Shown: positions 1 through 10,668, numbered from the stretch's first letter. The stretch: 64,000 nucleotides of DNA from Allobosea sp039673065 (GCF_039673065.1 NZ_JBDJKW010000014.1:36825-100824); one strand, 5' to 3'. Notes: generated from the sequence alone by a model not told the origin. Numbers and translations: made by a program.

Positions 1-510
1 ATGCAGCACCGCGTCGAGATCGCCGGCGCGCAGCCCGTTCGCCGCCTCCTCCGGCAGTGCCGCGACGGCGCGGGCGCGATAGGCCGTCCAGACATGGACC
101 TCGTGGCCGGCCTCGCGCAGCTGCACGGGCAGGTCCTCGTGCCGGTCCTCGCCGGCGACCATCAGGATGCGCGAGCCGGCGGGCAGCTCGCGTAGCACCA
201 GGGCGCGCAGGTCGCCGCGGTCGCCCTCGGCGCTCTCGGCGGCGAAGCCGGCGGCACGGGCGACGGCTGCCGTGCGGTCGCCGACGCAGAACAGGCGGGC
301 GGCGGCCGCGACCCCGTCCGGCAGGCGCGCCAGCGCCGGCACGGCGTTGGCGCTGCTCAGCACCAGTGCGGCGAAGGCGCCGGCCGGCGGGGTCTCGTCG
401 GTCTGCTCGATGGTGAAGAGCGGGGCTTCCACCGGCGAATGCCCAAGCTCGCGCAGGGCGGCGGCGGTCCGCCCGGCAACGGATTGCGGCCTCAGCACCA
501 GGATGCGCAT
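1..510 (-). CDS. hemD: Uroporphyrinogen-III synthase, partial (3' end beyond window)
   Basis: The enzyme closes and isomerises hydroxymethylbilane to uroporphyrinogen III in cytosolic tetrapyrrole synthesis. The frame opens with MRILVLRPQ and reads 170 codons to the window edge without a stop. The N-terminal pattern (RILVLRP, then LVLSSANAV and LFCVGDRTA) is typical of HemD, in which paired Rossmann-like lobes frame the active site. The family is usually about 240 residues, so roughly the last third is missing. It lies 32 nt downstream of hemC on the same strand, the normal hemCD order, which supports the call. The ATG at 510-508 is the only sensible start. The family assignment is confident and the 3' end cannot be seen. 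Confidence 0.88.
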   Translation of the reverse strand, partial: MRILVLRPQSVAGRTAAALRELGHSPVEAPLFTIEQTDETPPAGAFAALVLSSANAVPALARLPDGVAAAARLFCVGDRTAAVARAAGFAAESAEGDRGDLRALVLRELPAGSRILMVAGEDRHEDLPVQLREAGHEVHVWTAYRARAVAALPEEAANGLRAGDLDAVLH

Positions 511-542
511 GCGCTCTCGTCCTCTTCGCTCGTCGTCCCGGC

Positions 543-1502
543 TCACGCCGGGGCGTAGACGCCGGCCGGGGCGCGGCGGCGCAGCTCGCGGCCGAGATCG
601 GCGCCAAGCTGCGCGGCTTCGGTGACGGATCCGTGGCGCTCGCCCTCGGCGATCTCGCGCCCGTCCGGCGAGAGCACGAGCCCGCGCAGGTGCAGCCGGT
701 CGCCCGAGACGGTGGCGTGGCCGGCGATCGGCGTGCGGCAGGAGCCGTCGAGCTCGGTCAGGAAGGCGCGTTCGGCACCGACGGCATGGCCGGTGTCGCG
801 GCAGAGGATCGGCGCCAGCGCCGCGGCGGCGTCCGGCGCATCGGCGCGCACCACGATGCCGATCGCGCCCTGACCGACGGCCGGCAGGCACTCCTCGACC
901 GAGAGGATCGCGCTGGCGCGGTCGGCGAGGCCGAGCCGCTTCAGACCGGCCAGCGCCAGCATGGTGGCGTCGAGCGCGCCGCCGTCGATCTTCTCGAGCC
1001 GGCGGGCGACGTTGCCGCGCAGCAGCACGATCTCGAGATCGGGCCTGGCGCGGCGCAGGATGGCCTGGCGGCGCAGCGAGGCCGAGCCGACCACCGCGCC
1101 GGGGCGCAGATCGGCGAGGCTGGTGGCGCCGCGGGCGATCAGCGTGTCGCGCACGTCCTCGCGCGGCAGGAACCCGGCCAGCACCAGCCCGTCTGGCAGG
1201 GCGGTCGGCAGGTCCTTTGCGGAGTGCACGGCGAAGTCGACCATGCCGGCGAGCTGGGCGAGGTCGATCTCCTTGGTGAAGAGCCCCTTGCCACCGGCCT
1301 CCGACAGGGCGCGGTTCTGGATGGCGTCGCCGGTGGTGCGGATCACGTCGAGCGGCAGCTCGTCGGTGCTCCAGCCATGCGCCTGCGCCAGGCGGCCGGC
1401 CAGCTCATGGGCCTGCGCCAGCGCCAGCGGGCTGCCGCGCGTGCCGAGAACGAAACGGCCGGGCAGGCGGTGCTCGCGCGGCGGGGTCGGCAGCTCGTTC
1501 AT
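543..1502 (-). CDS. hemC: Hydroxymethylbilane synthase (porphobilinogen deaminase)
   Basis: HemC polymerises four porphobilinogens into hydroxymethylbilane in the cytosol. The 319-residue product is the usual family length. It shows the N-terminal substrate-binding segment LGTRGSPLALAQA, the GGKGLFTKEID loop, the HSAKDLPT motif, RGNVARRLEK, and ELDGSCRTPIA, whose Cys carries the dipyrromethane cofactor. It leads hemD on the minus strand and is divergent from tsaD, an arrangement common in alphaproteobacteria. A short N-terminal extension before LPGRFVLGTRGS is compatible with the ATG start at 1502. All recognisable active-site residues are intact. Confidence 0.96.
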   Translation of the reverse strand: MNELPTPPREHRLPGRFVLGTRGSPLALAQAHELAGRLAQAHGWSTDELPLDVIRTTGDAIQNRALSEAGGKGLFTKEIDLAQLAGMVDFAVHSAKDLPTALPDGLVLAGFLPREDVRDTLIARGATSLADLRPGAVVGSASLRRQAILRRARPDLEIVLLRGNVARRLEKIDGGALDATMLALAGLKRLGLADRASAILSVEECLPAVGQGAIGIVVRADAPDAAAALAPILCRDTGHAVGAERAFLTELDGSCRTPIAGHATVSGDRLHLRGLVLSPDGREIAEGERHGSVTEAAQLGADLGRELRRRAPAGVYAPA

Positions 1503-1684
1503 CGGGGGCAGTCACTCCGGTTCGGGGGCAGGAATTCGTGAGAAGGAATGGACAGGGCGCGGCGCGGCCCTTGGCCTTCGCCTTCGTGCAGCACTATACG
1601 AAGGAAATCCCCGCGCGAAACCGCGCACCCCGCCGGCGGCCTCGCGGACGCCCGGCCAAGCGAGCCAGATCGACCTCATCCGCC

Positions 1685-2728
1685 ATGCGAGTCCTGGGCA
1701 TAGAGACCACCTGTGACGAGACGGCCGCCGCGATCGTGGCGGTCGAGCGTTCGGGCGACACGAAGATCCTCGCCAACGAGGTGCTGAGCCAGATCGCGGC
1801 GCATGCCGCCTATGGCGGGGTGGTGCCGGAGATCGCGGCGCGCGCCCATGTCGACGCGCTCGACCGGATCGTGGCGCGCGCCTTCGACACCGCCGGGCTG
1901 AAGCCCTCCGAGATCGACGCGGTCGCGGCCGCCGCGGGGCCGGGGCTGATCGGCGGCGTCATGGTCGGTCTGACCACGGCGAAGGCGATCGCGCTGGCCA
2001 CCGGCAAGCCCTTCATCGCGGTCAACCATCTCGAGGGGCATGCGCTGACGGCGCGGCTGACCGACGCGGTCGCCTTCCCCTATCTGCTACTGCTGGTCTC
2101 GGGCGGGCACACCCAGCTGCTCGCGGTGCGCGGCGTCGGCGACTATGTCCGGCTCGGCACCACCATCGACGACGCGGTCGGCGAGGCCTTCGACAAGATC
2201 GCCAAGATGCTCGGCCTGCCCTATCCGGGCGGCCCCTCGGTCGAGCGCGAGGCTTTGACCGGCGATTCCGAGCGCTTCGAGTTCCCCCGCCCGCTCTCGG
2301 GCCGGCCGAAGCCGGATTTCTCGCTGTCGGGCCTCAAGACCGCGGTGCGGCTGATGGCGGAGCGGATCGCGCCGCTCTCCGACCGCGACGTCGCCGACAT
2401 CTGCGCTTCCTTCCAGGCGGCGGTCGTCGACGTGCTGGTCGACCGGACGCGGGCCGGGCTGCGTGCCTGCCGCGAGGCGCAGGTCTCGCCGACCGCGCTG
2501 GTCGTCGCCGGCGGCGTCGCCGCCAACGGCTCGATCCGCGCGGCGTTGTCGCGCCTCGCCACAGAGGCCGGCCTGCCGATGATCGCGCCGCCGCTGGCGC
2601 TGTGCGGCGACAATGGCGCGATGATCGCCTGGGCCGGGCTGGAACGGCTGCGGCTCGGCCTCGTCGACGACATGGCGGCGCTGGCCCGGCCGCGCTGGCC
2701 GCTCGACGAGCTCAAGGCGGCCGGCTGA
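1685..2728 (+). CDS. tsaD: tRNA N6-adenosine threonylcarbamoyltransferase TsaD
   Basis: TsaD transfers threonylcarbamoyl to A37 of ANN-decoding tRNAs with TsaB and TsaE. The 347-residue protein starts MRVLGIETTCDETAAAIV and contains the metal-binding segment NHLEGHALTA, the loop LLLVSGGHTQL and the C-terminal VVAGGVAANG and GDNGAMIAWAG motifs of the ASKHA fold. An in-frame upstream extension to 1538 exists, but it is low-complexity. The family consensus begins exactly at the ATG at 1685, so I chose that start. It is followed 52 nt later by gpsA, giving a tsaD-gpsA cluster that is common in this group. Confidence 0.96.
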   Translation: MRVLGIETTCDETAAAIVAVERSGDTKILANEVLSQIAAHAAYGGVVPEIAARAHVDALDRIVARAFDTAGLKPSEIDAVAAAAGPGLIGGVMVGLTTAKAIALATGKPFIAVNHLEGHALTARLTDAVAFPYLLLLVSGGHTQLLAVRGVGDYVRLGTTIDDAVGEAFDKIAKMLGLPYPGGPSVEREALTGDSERFEFPRPLSGRPKPDFSLSGLKTAVRLMAERIAPLSDRDVADICASFQAAVVDVLVDRTRAGLRACREAQVSPTALVVAGGVAANGSIRAALSRLATEAGLPMIAPPLALCGDNGAMIAWAGLERLRLGLVDDMAALARPRWPLDELKAAG

Positions 2729-2780
2729 TGCGCCTGCGCGCGAACTACTGCTGTTCCGCACCGGCGCGACGGGCCCTGCG

Positions 2781-3767
2781 ATGAGCGCGCTGTCGATCGG
2801 CGTGGTCGGGGGCGGGGCCTTCGGCGTGGCGCTGGCGCTCTCGGCGGCGCGTGCCGGCCATGGCGTCGTGCTGCACGCCCGCGATGCGGAGGCGGTCGCC
2901 GCCATGCGCACCCGCCGCGAGGCGCCGCGCCTGCCGGGTGCCGTGCTGCCCGAGAGCGTGGTGCCGACCGCCGAGCGCGCCGCGCTGGCCGGGGTCGACG
3001 CACTGGTTCTCGCGGTGCCGACCCAGGCGCTGCGCGCCGCCTGTGAAGGTCTCGCCGGGGTCCTGCCGGCCGGGCTGCCGGCGATCTCGGCCGCCAAGGG
3101 CATCGAGCAGGCGACCGGCCGCTTCACCACCCAGATCATCGCCGAGACGCTGCCGGGCTGCGTGCCGGCCGTGCTCTCCGGCCCGAGCTTCGCCGCCGAC
3201 ATCGCCCGCGGCCTGCCGACGGCGCTGACGCTGGCCTGCGCCGATGCGGGCATCAGCGGGCGGCTCGCCGAGGCGCTGAGCGGCCCGTCGCTGCGCATCT
3301 ATCACAGCGGCGACGTGCGTGGCGTCGAGATCGGCGGCGCGGCCAAGAACGTGCTGGCGATCGCCGCCGGCATCGCGATCGGGCTGGGCTATGGCGAGAG
3401 CGCCCGCGCGGCGCTGGTGGCGCGCGGCTTCGCCGAGCTGCGCCGCTTCGGCGAGGCCTATGGCGCGCAGGGCGAGACGCTGATGGGCCTGTCCGGGCTC
3501 GGCGACGTGGTGCTGAGCTGCGCCTCGGCGCAATCGCGCAATTTCGCCTATGGCCAGGCGCTCGGGCAGGGCGCGAGCCCGCAGGAGGCCGCCGGCGGCA
3601 AGCTGGCCGAGGGCGCCTTCACCGCCGCCATCCTCGCCCGCATGGCGCAGGACCGGCAGGTCGAGACGCCGATCGCCACGGCCGTGGCCGGCATCATTGC
3701 CGGGCGGCTCGGCGTGCGCGAGGCGGTCGCCGCGCTGCTGGCCCGCCCGATCCGCTCCGAAACCTGA
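2781..3767 (+). CDS. gpsA: NAD(P)-dependent glycerol-3-phosphate dehydrogenase
   Basis: GpsA reduces dihydroxyacetone phosphate to sn-glycerol-3-phosphate for phospholipid synthesis. The 328 residues open with a Rossmann motif (GVVGGGAFGVALALSAARAG). They continue with ISAAKGIE, the VLSGPSFAADIARGLPTA substrate loop, and GAAKNVLAIAAGIAIGLGYG with the catalytic Lys. LMGLSGLGDVVLSC follows. Length and motif order match the family. It is 9 nt upstream of the small unknown gene at 3777, so the two are probably co-transcribed. Confidence 0.95.
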   Translation: MSALSIGVVGGGAFGVALALSAARAGHGVVLHARDAEAVAAMRTRREAPRLPGAVLPESVVPTAERAALAGVDALVLAVPTQALRAACEGLAGVLPAGLPAISAAKGIEQATGRFTTQIIAETLPGCVPAVLSGPSFAADIARGLPTALTLACADAGISGRLAEALSGPSLRIYHSGDVRGVEIGGAAKNVLAIAAGIAIGLGYGESARAALVARGFAELRRFGEAYGAQGETLMGLSGLGDVVLSCASAQSRNFAYGQALGQGASPQEAAGGKLAEGAFTAAILARMAQDRQVETPIATAVAGIIAGRLGVREAVAALLARPIRSET

Positions 3768-3776
3768 GGGTAACCC

Positions 3777-4106
3777 ATGGCGAACGACTGGTCCGACCTC
3801 ACCAAGCGCGTGGCGCGCGGCATCGCCGAGGTGCGCAAGACCACCGGCTCCGAGCTGGTGGCGGAGAGCCAGCCGGTGCCGCTAGCCGGGCGGATCGCCG
3901 GGCGGGTGATCGAGCTGCGCCGCCGGCGCGCCGAGGACGAGCACCGCTTCGTGCTGATCCTGCCATTCGGCGAGGGCGAGGTCCGCATCGAGCTGTCGCC
4001 GCAGGATTATGCCGGGCTGACCCGCGAGATGGTCCGGTTCTGGAACGAGCAGGGCGAGGCGGCGACGCGGCCGCCGCGCCCGCAGCAGCAAGAGGATGAA
4101 GGCTGA
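3777..4106 (+). CDS. Conserved small protein of unknown function
   Basis: This 109-residue product is not one I recognise. It is highly charged and soluble. The N-terminus is predicted helical (WSDLTKRVARGIAEVRKTT), the middle is Arg-rich (ELRRRRAEDEHRF) and the end carries a Pro/Gln/Glu tail. There is no signal peptide or membrane segment. It lies 9 nt after gpsA, and its TGA overlaps the next ATG by one base (TGATG). It is therefore translationally coupled to the EVE-domain gene, which supports it being real. Third-position G+C and frame are consistent with its neighbours. Confidence 0.72.
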   Translation: MANDWSDLTKRVARGIAEVRKTTGSELVAESQPVPLAGRIAGRVIELRRRRAEDEHRFVLILPFGEGEVRIELSPQDYAGLTREMVRFWNEQGEAATRPPRPQQQEDEG

Positions 4107-4513
4107 TGGCGCACTGGCTGGTCAAATCGGAGCCGTCGGTCTGGTCCTGGGACGACCAGGTCGCGGCCGGCGCCAAGGGCACGCCCTGGGACGGCGTGAA
4201 GAACCACACCGCCAAGCTCAACATGATGGCGATGAAGGCCGGCGAGCAGGTCTTCTTCTACCACTCGAACGAGGGGCTGGCGGTCGTCGGCATCGTCGAG
4301 GTCATCAAGGAGCACTATCCCTGGAAGCCGGGCGAGCCCTGGGTTCTGGTCGACTTCAAGGCGGTGAAGCCGCTGCCGAAGCCGGTGACGCTGGCGGCCG
4401 TCAAGGCCGAGCCCTCGCTGGCGAAAATGTCGCTCGTCACCTCCTTCCGCCTCTCGGTGCAGCCGGTGAGCGACGCGGAATGGGAGATCGTCTGCCGCAT
4501 GGGCGGGCTCTGA
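4106..4513 (+). CDS. EVE domain-containing protein
   Basis: The 135 residues match the EVE (PUA-like) fold from end to end: AHWLVKSEPSVWSWDD at the start, WDGVKNHTAKLNMMAMKAGE in the middle, then VFFYHSNEGLAVVGIVEV. EVE domains in this architecture are thought to bind modified nucleobases in DNA or RNA. The target here is unknown. It overlaps the stop of the preceding small gene by one base and ends the tsaD-gpsA cluster. The DUF2235 gene on the other strand converges on it 33 nt away. Confidence 0.9.
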   Translation: MAHWLVKSEPSVWSWDDQVAAGAKGTPWDGVKNHTAKLNMMAMKAGEQVFFYHSNEGLAVVGIVEVIKEHYPWKPGEPWVLVDFKAVKPLPKPVTLAAVKAEPSLAKMSLVTSFRLSVQPVSDAEWEIVCRMGGL

Positions 4514-4546
4514 CCGGGCCGGAGGCCGGGGCTCGGTAAATCGGGC

Positions 4547-5668
4547 TCAGTAATAGTGCCCGACGCGCGGATGCCGGCCCAGCAGCTTCGGCCGATAGGC
4601 CAGCTCCGGCGCCTCGAAGCGCGTCTCGATCCCGCCGCAGAGCGCGTCGCGGTCACGGCTGGCGGTCAGGACCTTGCCGGTGCGGTCACCGCCCGACCAG
4701 AGCACGCCCATGCCGGTGCGCTCGTCATGCTGGCGGGCGGTGACGGAGGCGCGGAATTCGTAGTCGCCGCTGTCGAAGCGCAGGCCGATATCCGGGCGCC
4801 GGCAGCGCTCCAGCATCCATGACAGGCTGAGATCGGACAGGCCGCGATCGGCATAGCCGCCGCCGATGTCGGAATGCACGCCGGGGAACCAGACCTGCTC
4901 GATCACCTGGCCGGGCGAGGCGGCGCTCTCGTCCCAGGGCACGGGTGCGAAGGCCTTGCGGTTCTCGTCGATCGACAGGGCCTGCAGGCCGAAGGGCACG
5001 CTCGCGCCGAGCTTGTGGTCGTGGAAGATGTGCCGGAACGGGTTGGCGAGGTTCATCACGCCGGGCAGGCCGAGCGCGGCGACGGTGTCGAACACCGCGA
5101 CCAGATGCACCGGCGCGTCGTGGCAGTGATAGATCCGGCGGAAGTCCTGGGCCCGCCGGCGGCGCTCGCCCGCGCCCTCCGGCCCCTGGGCGGTCTGGTA
5201 GATGGCGATCGCCTCGTCGAGGATCGCCAGCCTGAGCGCCTCGGCCTCGCGGGTGCGGGCGCCGATGTCGACGCCGTCCTGGATGCGCGCGGGAATGCCG
5301 CAGAGCGTGATCGCCGCGGCCAGGCTGCGCACCGTATAGGCCCCGCGGCTGAAGCCGAACACGGCGATGCGGTTGGCGGCGGGGCTGCCGCCGCCCGGCG
5401 GGTCCCAGTTGCAGAGCAGGAATTCGTAGCCGTCGCGGATATTGCGGGTGATGCCGGCGCCGGTGGCCTTGCCGATGAGGTTGCGGCCCCAGCGCGTCCA
5501 GCTCAGCTTGCGGCCGGGCTCGGCGCCGACGCCGGGATCGTAGAAGCAGGGCTGCGACGGCTCGGTCCGCGCCCATTCGTAGAGCTTGAAGACGTTGCTG
5601 GCGCCGGCATCGACGCGCACGCCGCGCTGGCCGGTCCCGTCGGAAAACACGCAGAGCGTCCTGGTCAT
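4547..5668 (-). CDS. DUF2235 (Tle1-like) alpha/beta hydrolase
   Basis: The 373-residue protein begins MTRTLCVFSDGTGQ, typical of DUF2235 proteins, the fold of type VI phospholipase effector Tle1. It carries the nucleophile elbow GFSRGAYTVRSLA and later VWFPGVHSDIGGGY, which likely supplies the Asp/His of the triad. The ATG at 5668 is preferred over one 13 codons upstream because homology begins there. No signal peptide or membrane helix is seen, and no vgr, PAAR or immunity gene is nearby. A secreted-effector role is therefore not supported, and a cytosolic lipase or esterase is as likely. It is divergent from acs. Confidence 0.85.
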   Translation of the reverse strand: MTRTLCVFSDGTGQRGVRVDAGASNVFKLYEWARTEPSQPCFYDPGVGAEPGRKLSWTRWGRNLIGKATGAGITRNIRDGYEFLLCNWDPPGGGSPAANRIAVFGFSRGAYTVRSLAAAITLCGIPARIQDGVDIGARTREAEALRLAILDEAIAIYQTAQGPEGAGERRRRAQDFRRIYHCHDAPVHLVAVFDTVAALGLPGVMNLANPFRHIFHDHKLGASVPFGLQALSIDENRKAFAPVPWDESAASPGQVIEQVWFPGVHSDIGGGYADRGLSDLSLSWMLERCRRPDIGLRFDSGDYEFRASVTARQHDERTGMGVLWSGGDRTGKVLTASRDRDALCGGIETRFEAPELAYRPKLLGRHPRVGHYY

Positions 5669-5930
5669 GACCTGTCCCCTCCCGCGCACGCGAAGGCGTG
5701 CCGCCATGGGGATAGTAGCAAAGGTCTATGCAACCGGGGATTGTATTTTTCGCGCGCTGTCCACTGCCAAAGTCGCAGCAACGAAAGTGCGAGCCCATTG
5801 CGCTTGTCCGCGTGGCCACGGGTCCTATGATGCGCCGAATTCGAAAGAAGCGGGGCCGGCGCCGGCGATGTCACGACGTCGTCGCGACCATGGCCGACGC
5901 GATATCGCCCAGCTGCGGGGAGGCGCCTTG

Positions 5931-7883
<1,953 letters not shown>

Positions 7884-8025
7884 CGGCCGACGGGCGGCGG
7901 CACTTTGCATGAGGTACGAGGCCGGGCGAAAGCCCGGCCTTCGTCTTTTTGCGTGCTCTTGCCAGAAAGTGCAACTTATAGTTGATTTTTCCGGCGGTGA
8001 TGTCGCCGCGCGCAGGAGGTGCCCC

Positions 8026-8310
8026 ATGGCAGGCCGCTATCAGATCAGCTGCATCAACAAGACCAACCGCGAAAGCCCGTATGAGTGCATCAGCCATGTC
8101 GGCGGCGTCGGCGGTTCGCGGTGGAAGCTGCCGGTTTCGGAGGTGATCGCCCGGATCGAGTCCGGCGCTGACAGCTTCTATGTGAGCCGTCCGCTGGGCG
8201 ACACCGTCGAGGTCATCGTCGCGGTCAGCCGCCTCGGGCACAAATACATCAAGACGGAGGCGGACGGCGACGCGCCGAACAACCTGCTCAGCCTTCCCGA
8301 GTGCCCCTGA
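8026..8310 (+). CDS. DUF3892 domain-containing protein
   Basis: This 94-residue single-domain protein starts MAGRYQISCINKTNR and includes ISHVGGVGGSRWKLPVSEVI and HKYIKTEADGDAPNNLL, the hallmarks of DUF3892. Function is unknown. The start follows a strong ribosome-binding site (AGGAGGT at 8013-8019), so the longer frame from 7909 is not used. It converges on the fur-like gene 43 nt away, with a hairpin between them. Confidence 0.85.
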   Translation: MAGRYQISCINKTNRESPYECISHVGGVGGSRWKLPVSEVIARIESGADSFYVSRPLGDTVEVIVAVSRLGHKYIKTEADGDAPNNLLSLPECP

Positions 8311-8346
8311 GGCCGGACGGCACACATCGGCACCGCCGTCGAGGCC
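8311..8346. terminator. Hairpin between convergent genes
   Basis: GGCC and GACGGC at 8311-8321 can pair with GCCGTC and GGCC at 8335-8346, with a small internal loop. There is no U-run on either side, so this may be a stabilising or Rho-assisted 3' end for the two convergent genes rather than an intrinsic terminator. Confidence 0.35.
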
Positions 8347-8353
8347 TACGCCC

Positions 8354-8806
8354 TCAGGCGCGGGCCTTGCGGCGCGACGGGGCGGGCAGCTTGCGACCGT
8401 AGAGCTCGAGCCGGTGGCGGACGATCTCGTAGCCGAGCTCGCTGGCGATCTTGGCCTGCAGCGCCTCGATCTCGGGCGAGGAGAACTCCACCACTGCGCC
8501 GGTCTCTACGTCGATCAGGTGGTCGTGATGGTCCTGGTCGGCGTGCTCGTAGCGCGAGACCCCGTCCTGGAAGGCGTGGCGCTCGATCGCCCCTTGCGTC
8601 TCCAGCAGCTTCATCGTGCGGTAGACGGTGGAGAGCGACAGCGTCGGGTCGCAGGCGAAGGCGCGGCTGAAGATGCCCTTCGCGTCGGGATGGTCGTCGG
8701 ATTCGGCGAGGATGCGCAGGATCAGGCGGCGCTGCTGCGTCATCCGCAGCCCGGCCTTCCTGAGCTGGCTTTCGAAAGCCGCCACGCGTTTCGCGATTCC
8801 GTTCAT
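8354..8806 (-). CDS. Fur family transcriptional regulator (Mur-like)
   Basis: This is a 150-residue winged-helix metalloregulator. The DNA-binding half contains GLRMTQQRRLILRIL and LSLSTVYRTMKLLE. The dimerisation half contains DHHDHLIDVETGAVVEF. The CxxC pairs that hold structural zinc in E. coli Fur are absent. That is the pattern of alphaproteobacterial Fur/Mur proteins, which respond to Mn(II) or Fe(II). Two TTTGCAA-centred palindromes stand just upstream of the start (8834-8868) and suggest autoregulation. The assignment within the family (Mur, Fur or Irr) is inference. Confidence 0.9.
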   Translation of the reverse strand: MNGIAKRVAAFESQLRKAGLRMTQQRRLILRILAESDDHPDAKGIFSRAFACDPTLSLSTVYRTMKLLETQGAIERHAFQDGVSRYEHADQDHHDHLIDVETGAVVEFSSPEIEALQAKIASELGYEIVRHRLELYGRKLPAPSRRKARA

Positions 8807-8833
8807 CGGCGAGACCTAGCAACGGCCGACCGC

Positions 8834-8868
8834 TTTTGCAAAACTCTATCGATACTCATTTGCAAGAG
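8834..8868. promoter_or_regulatory. Candidate Fur/Mur operator pair
   Basis: Two palindromes sit 28 nt or more upstream of the Fur-family start codon. TTTTGCAAAA at 8834-8843 is perfect, and CTCATTTGCAAGAG at 8855-8868 is imperfect. Their centres are about 23 bp apart, near two helical turns. The TTTGCAA core resembles Mur-responsive sites known in rhizobia. The region also separates the regulator from the enoyl-CoA hydratase gene end, so it is the regulator's own promoter region. Confidence 0.5.
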
Positions 8869-8936
8869 CGGGAGAGCGCACGCACGCCTGTGAGGACGCT
8901 CTGCGCGCGGCCTGCCGCAGCCGCGGGCGCGGCCTC

Positions 8937-9683
8937 TCAGCGCCGGCCGAGAAAAGCCGCGAAGGCCGCCTGCGCTTCGGCCGAGACCAGCCGCTCGCCA
9001 AAATGGCGGGCTTCGGTCGCGATGGTCTCGGCGACGGCGGCGGCGCCGCCGCGCTTGAGCAGCGCCTTGGTCAGCGCGATCGATTCCGGCGGCAGGGCGG
9101 CGAGCGCCGCGGCCTTGCGCGTCGCGATTCCGAGCGCCTCGCCCTCCTCGGTCACCGCGTTGAGCAGGCCTGCCTCCAGCGCCGCCTGCGCATCGAAGGC
9201 CTCGCCCAGCATCAGGAGCTCGGCCGCCTTCTTCGGGCCTGCGACCAGCGGCATCAGATAGCTCGAGCCGCCCTCCGGGCAGAGGCCGAGCGTGACGAAG
9301 GGCAGGCGGAAGCTGGCGCCGCGCCCGGCGAAGGCGAGGTCGCAATGCAGCAGCATGGTGGTGCCGATGCCGACCGCGAAGCCCTCGACCGCGGCGACGA
9401 TCGGCTTGCGCGCCGTCGAGATCGCCTCGAGGAAGTCGATGGCGACGCGCGGGATCGCGGCGCCGGCGGCGGCGAAGTCCTTGATGTCGTTGCCGCTGGT
9501 GAAGCAGCCGCCGGCCCCGGTGAGCACGATGGCGCGGATGTCGGACGCGGCCTCGGCCTCGGCGAGCGCGTCGATCAGCGCCCGGTAGCTGGCGCGGTCG
9601 AGGGCGTTGCGGCGGTCGGGCCGGTTCATGGTGATGCGGCGGACGCCCTCGGCGACGGTTTCGCTCAGCACGGTCTCGGACAT
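8937..9683 (-). CDS. Enoyl-CoA hydratase/isomerase family protein
   Basis: This 248-residue crotonase-fold protein has ITMNRPDRRNALDR, the oxyanion-hole segments TGAGGCFTSGNDIKDF and VEGFAVGIGTTMLLHCDLAF, and the LCPEGGSSYLMP loop. The ATG at 9683 starts MSETVLSETVAEG and fits family alignments better than an ATG 23 codons upstream. The substrate cannot be read from the sequence, and the Glu pattern suggests a hydratase or isomerase. The next gene upstream ends 82 nt away on the same strand. Confidence 0.88.
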   Translation of the reverse strand: MSETVLSETVAEGVRRITMNRPDRRNALDRASYRALIDALAEAEAASDIRAIVLTGAGGCFTSGNDIKDFAAAGAAIPRVAIDFLEAISTARKPIVAAVEGFAVGIGTTMLLHCDLAFAGRGASFRLPFVTLGLCPEGGSSYLMPLVAGPKKAAELLMLGEAFDAQAALEAGLLNAVTEEGEALGIATRKAAALAALPPESIALTKALLKRGGAAAVAETIATEARHFGERLVSAEAQAAFAAFLGRR

Positions 9684-9765
9684 GGCGGCTCGGCTCGCTC
9701 GTTCTCGGCGTCGGTCGCCGCGGACGATGGGCGAGGCGCCGGCCAGGGTCAAGGAAGCGCCCGGC

Positions 9766-10614
9766 TCAGAACGGGCTCACCGGGAAGAAGCGGATGAACA
9801 GGCGGGCATAGCTGCCGTCGTCGTGCAGCGCTTGCAGGGCGAAGTCGATGGCGCGCTTCAGGACGAGGTCGTCCTTGCGCACCAGGAAGGCGATGCCGTC
9901 GCCGAAATAATGCGATTCGAGATAGGGGCCGCCGGCGAAGGCGAAGTCGGCCCCGCCGGGCGCGGCCAGCAGCAGCGACAGCGCCATGCCGTCGGCGAAG
10001 ACGTATTCGGCGTCGCCGCTGCGCAGCAGCGCCAGCGCAGCCGGCAGGCCCGGCACCTCGCGGCGCTGCACGAAGGGCGCCAGCCGCTCGAGGAAGGCCT
10101 GGTGCGCGGTGCCCGCGACGACGGCGACGCGCTTGCCTTGCAGCGCCGGCAGGTCGAGTTCGGGGGCGGCATTGCCGCGCGTCGTCAGGAAGCGCGCCGG
10201 GAAGCGGTGATAGAGATGGCTGGCGGCGAAGCGGCTGCGCAGCGCCTGCGTCACCGGGATGGCGGCGGCCAGCACGTCGCCGCGCCCTTCCGCCAGCGAG
10301 TCGAGCAGCGTGTCGAAGCGCCGCGCCTGGATGGTGCAGGTCAGCGCCAGCTTCTCGCAGACGGCGCGGGCGAGCTCGACCGAGAACCCGGTCAGCCCGC
10401 CTTCCGGCGCGGCGAAATGCAGCGGCGGGAACTCGTCGTCGGTGAGGAAGCGCACCACCCGCGGCGGGCCGAGATCCGGCCGCTCGACCCTGACGCTCGG
10501 GTCCCAGTAGTTTGGCACGACATAGCCGGGCGCCGCGCGGGCGCCTGCGGCGGGCAGGAGCAGCAGGGCCGCCAGCGCAAAGCGGGCCAGGGCGTTCGCG
10601 AAGCGGGCGATCAT
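9766..10614 (-). CDS. Periplasmic substrate-binding protein, amino-acid type (SBP_bac_3)
   Basis: The 282-residue product begins with a clear signal peptide (hydrophobic core ALAALLLLPAAGARA, cleavage near residue 27). The mature part has the type-3 binding-protein pattern FPPLHFAAPEGGLTGFSVELA, then FDTLLDSLAEGRGDVLAAAIP and LQGKRVAVVAGTAHQAFLE, with YARLFIRFF near the end. The ligand is probably an amino acid or other small polar solute. No permease or ATPase gene is adjacent, so it is an orphan. It is the last gene of the minus-strand uronate cluster, 54 nt after uxuB. Confidence 0.85.
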   Translation of the reverse strand: MIARFANALARFALAALLLLPAAGARAAPGYVVPNYWDPSVRVERPDLGPPRVVRFLTDDEFPPLHFAAPEGGLTGFSVELARAVCEKLALTCTIQARRFDTLLDSLAEGRGDVLAAAIPVTQALRSRFAASHLYHRFPARFLTTRGNAAPELDLPALQGKRVAVVAGTAHQAFLERLAPFVQRREVPGLPAALALLRSGDAEYVFADGMALSLLLAAPGGADFAFAGGPYLESHYFGDGIAFLVRKDDLVLKRAIDFALQALHDDGSYARLFIRFFPVSPF

Positions 10615-10668
10615 GCCGGCATCTGGCGCCAGTGCGGGCCCGGGATCAAGAGCGGCCCCGCCGCGCGC

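Noticed and set aside
2087..3298. Long open frame antisense to tsaD and gpsA
   Set aside because: High-GC shadow frame: Arg/Ala/Ser-rich, no domain, and lies wholly opposite two conserved genes.
4547..5668. Type VI secretion effector module
   Set aside because: Only the DUF2235 hydrolase is present. There is no VgrG, PAAR, adaptor or immunity gene within reach.
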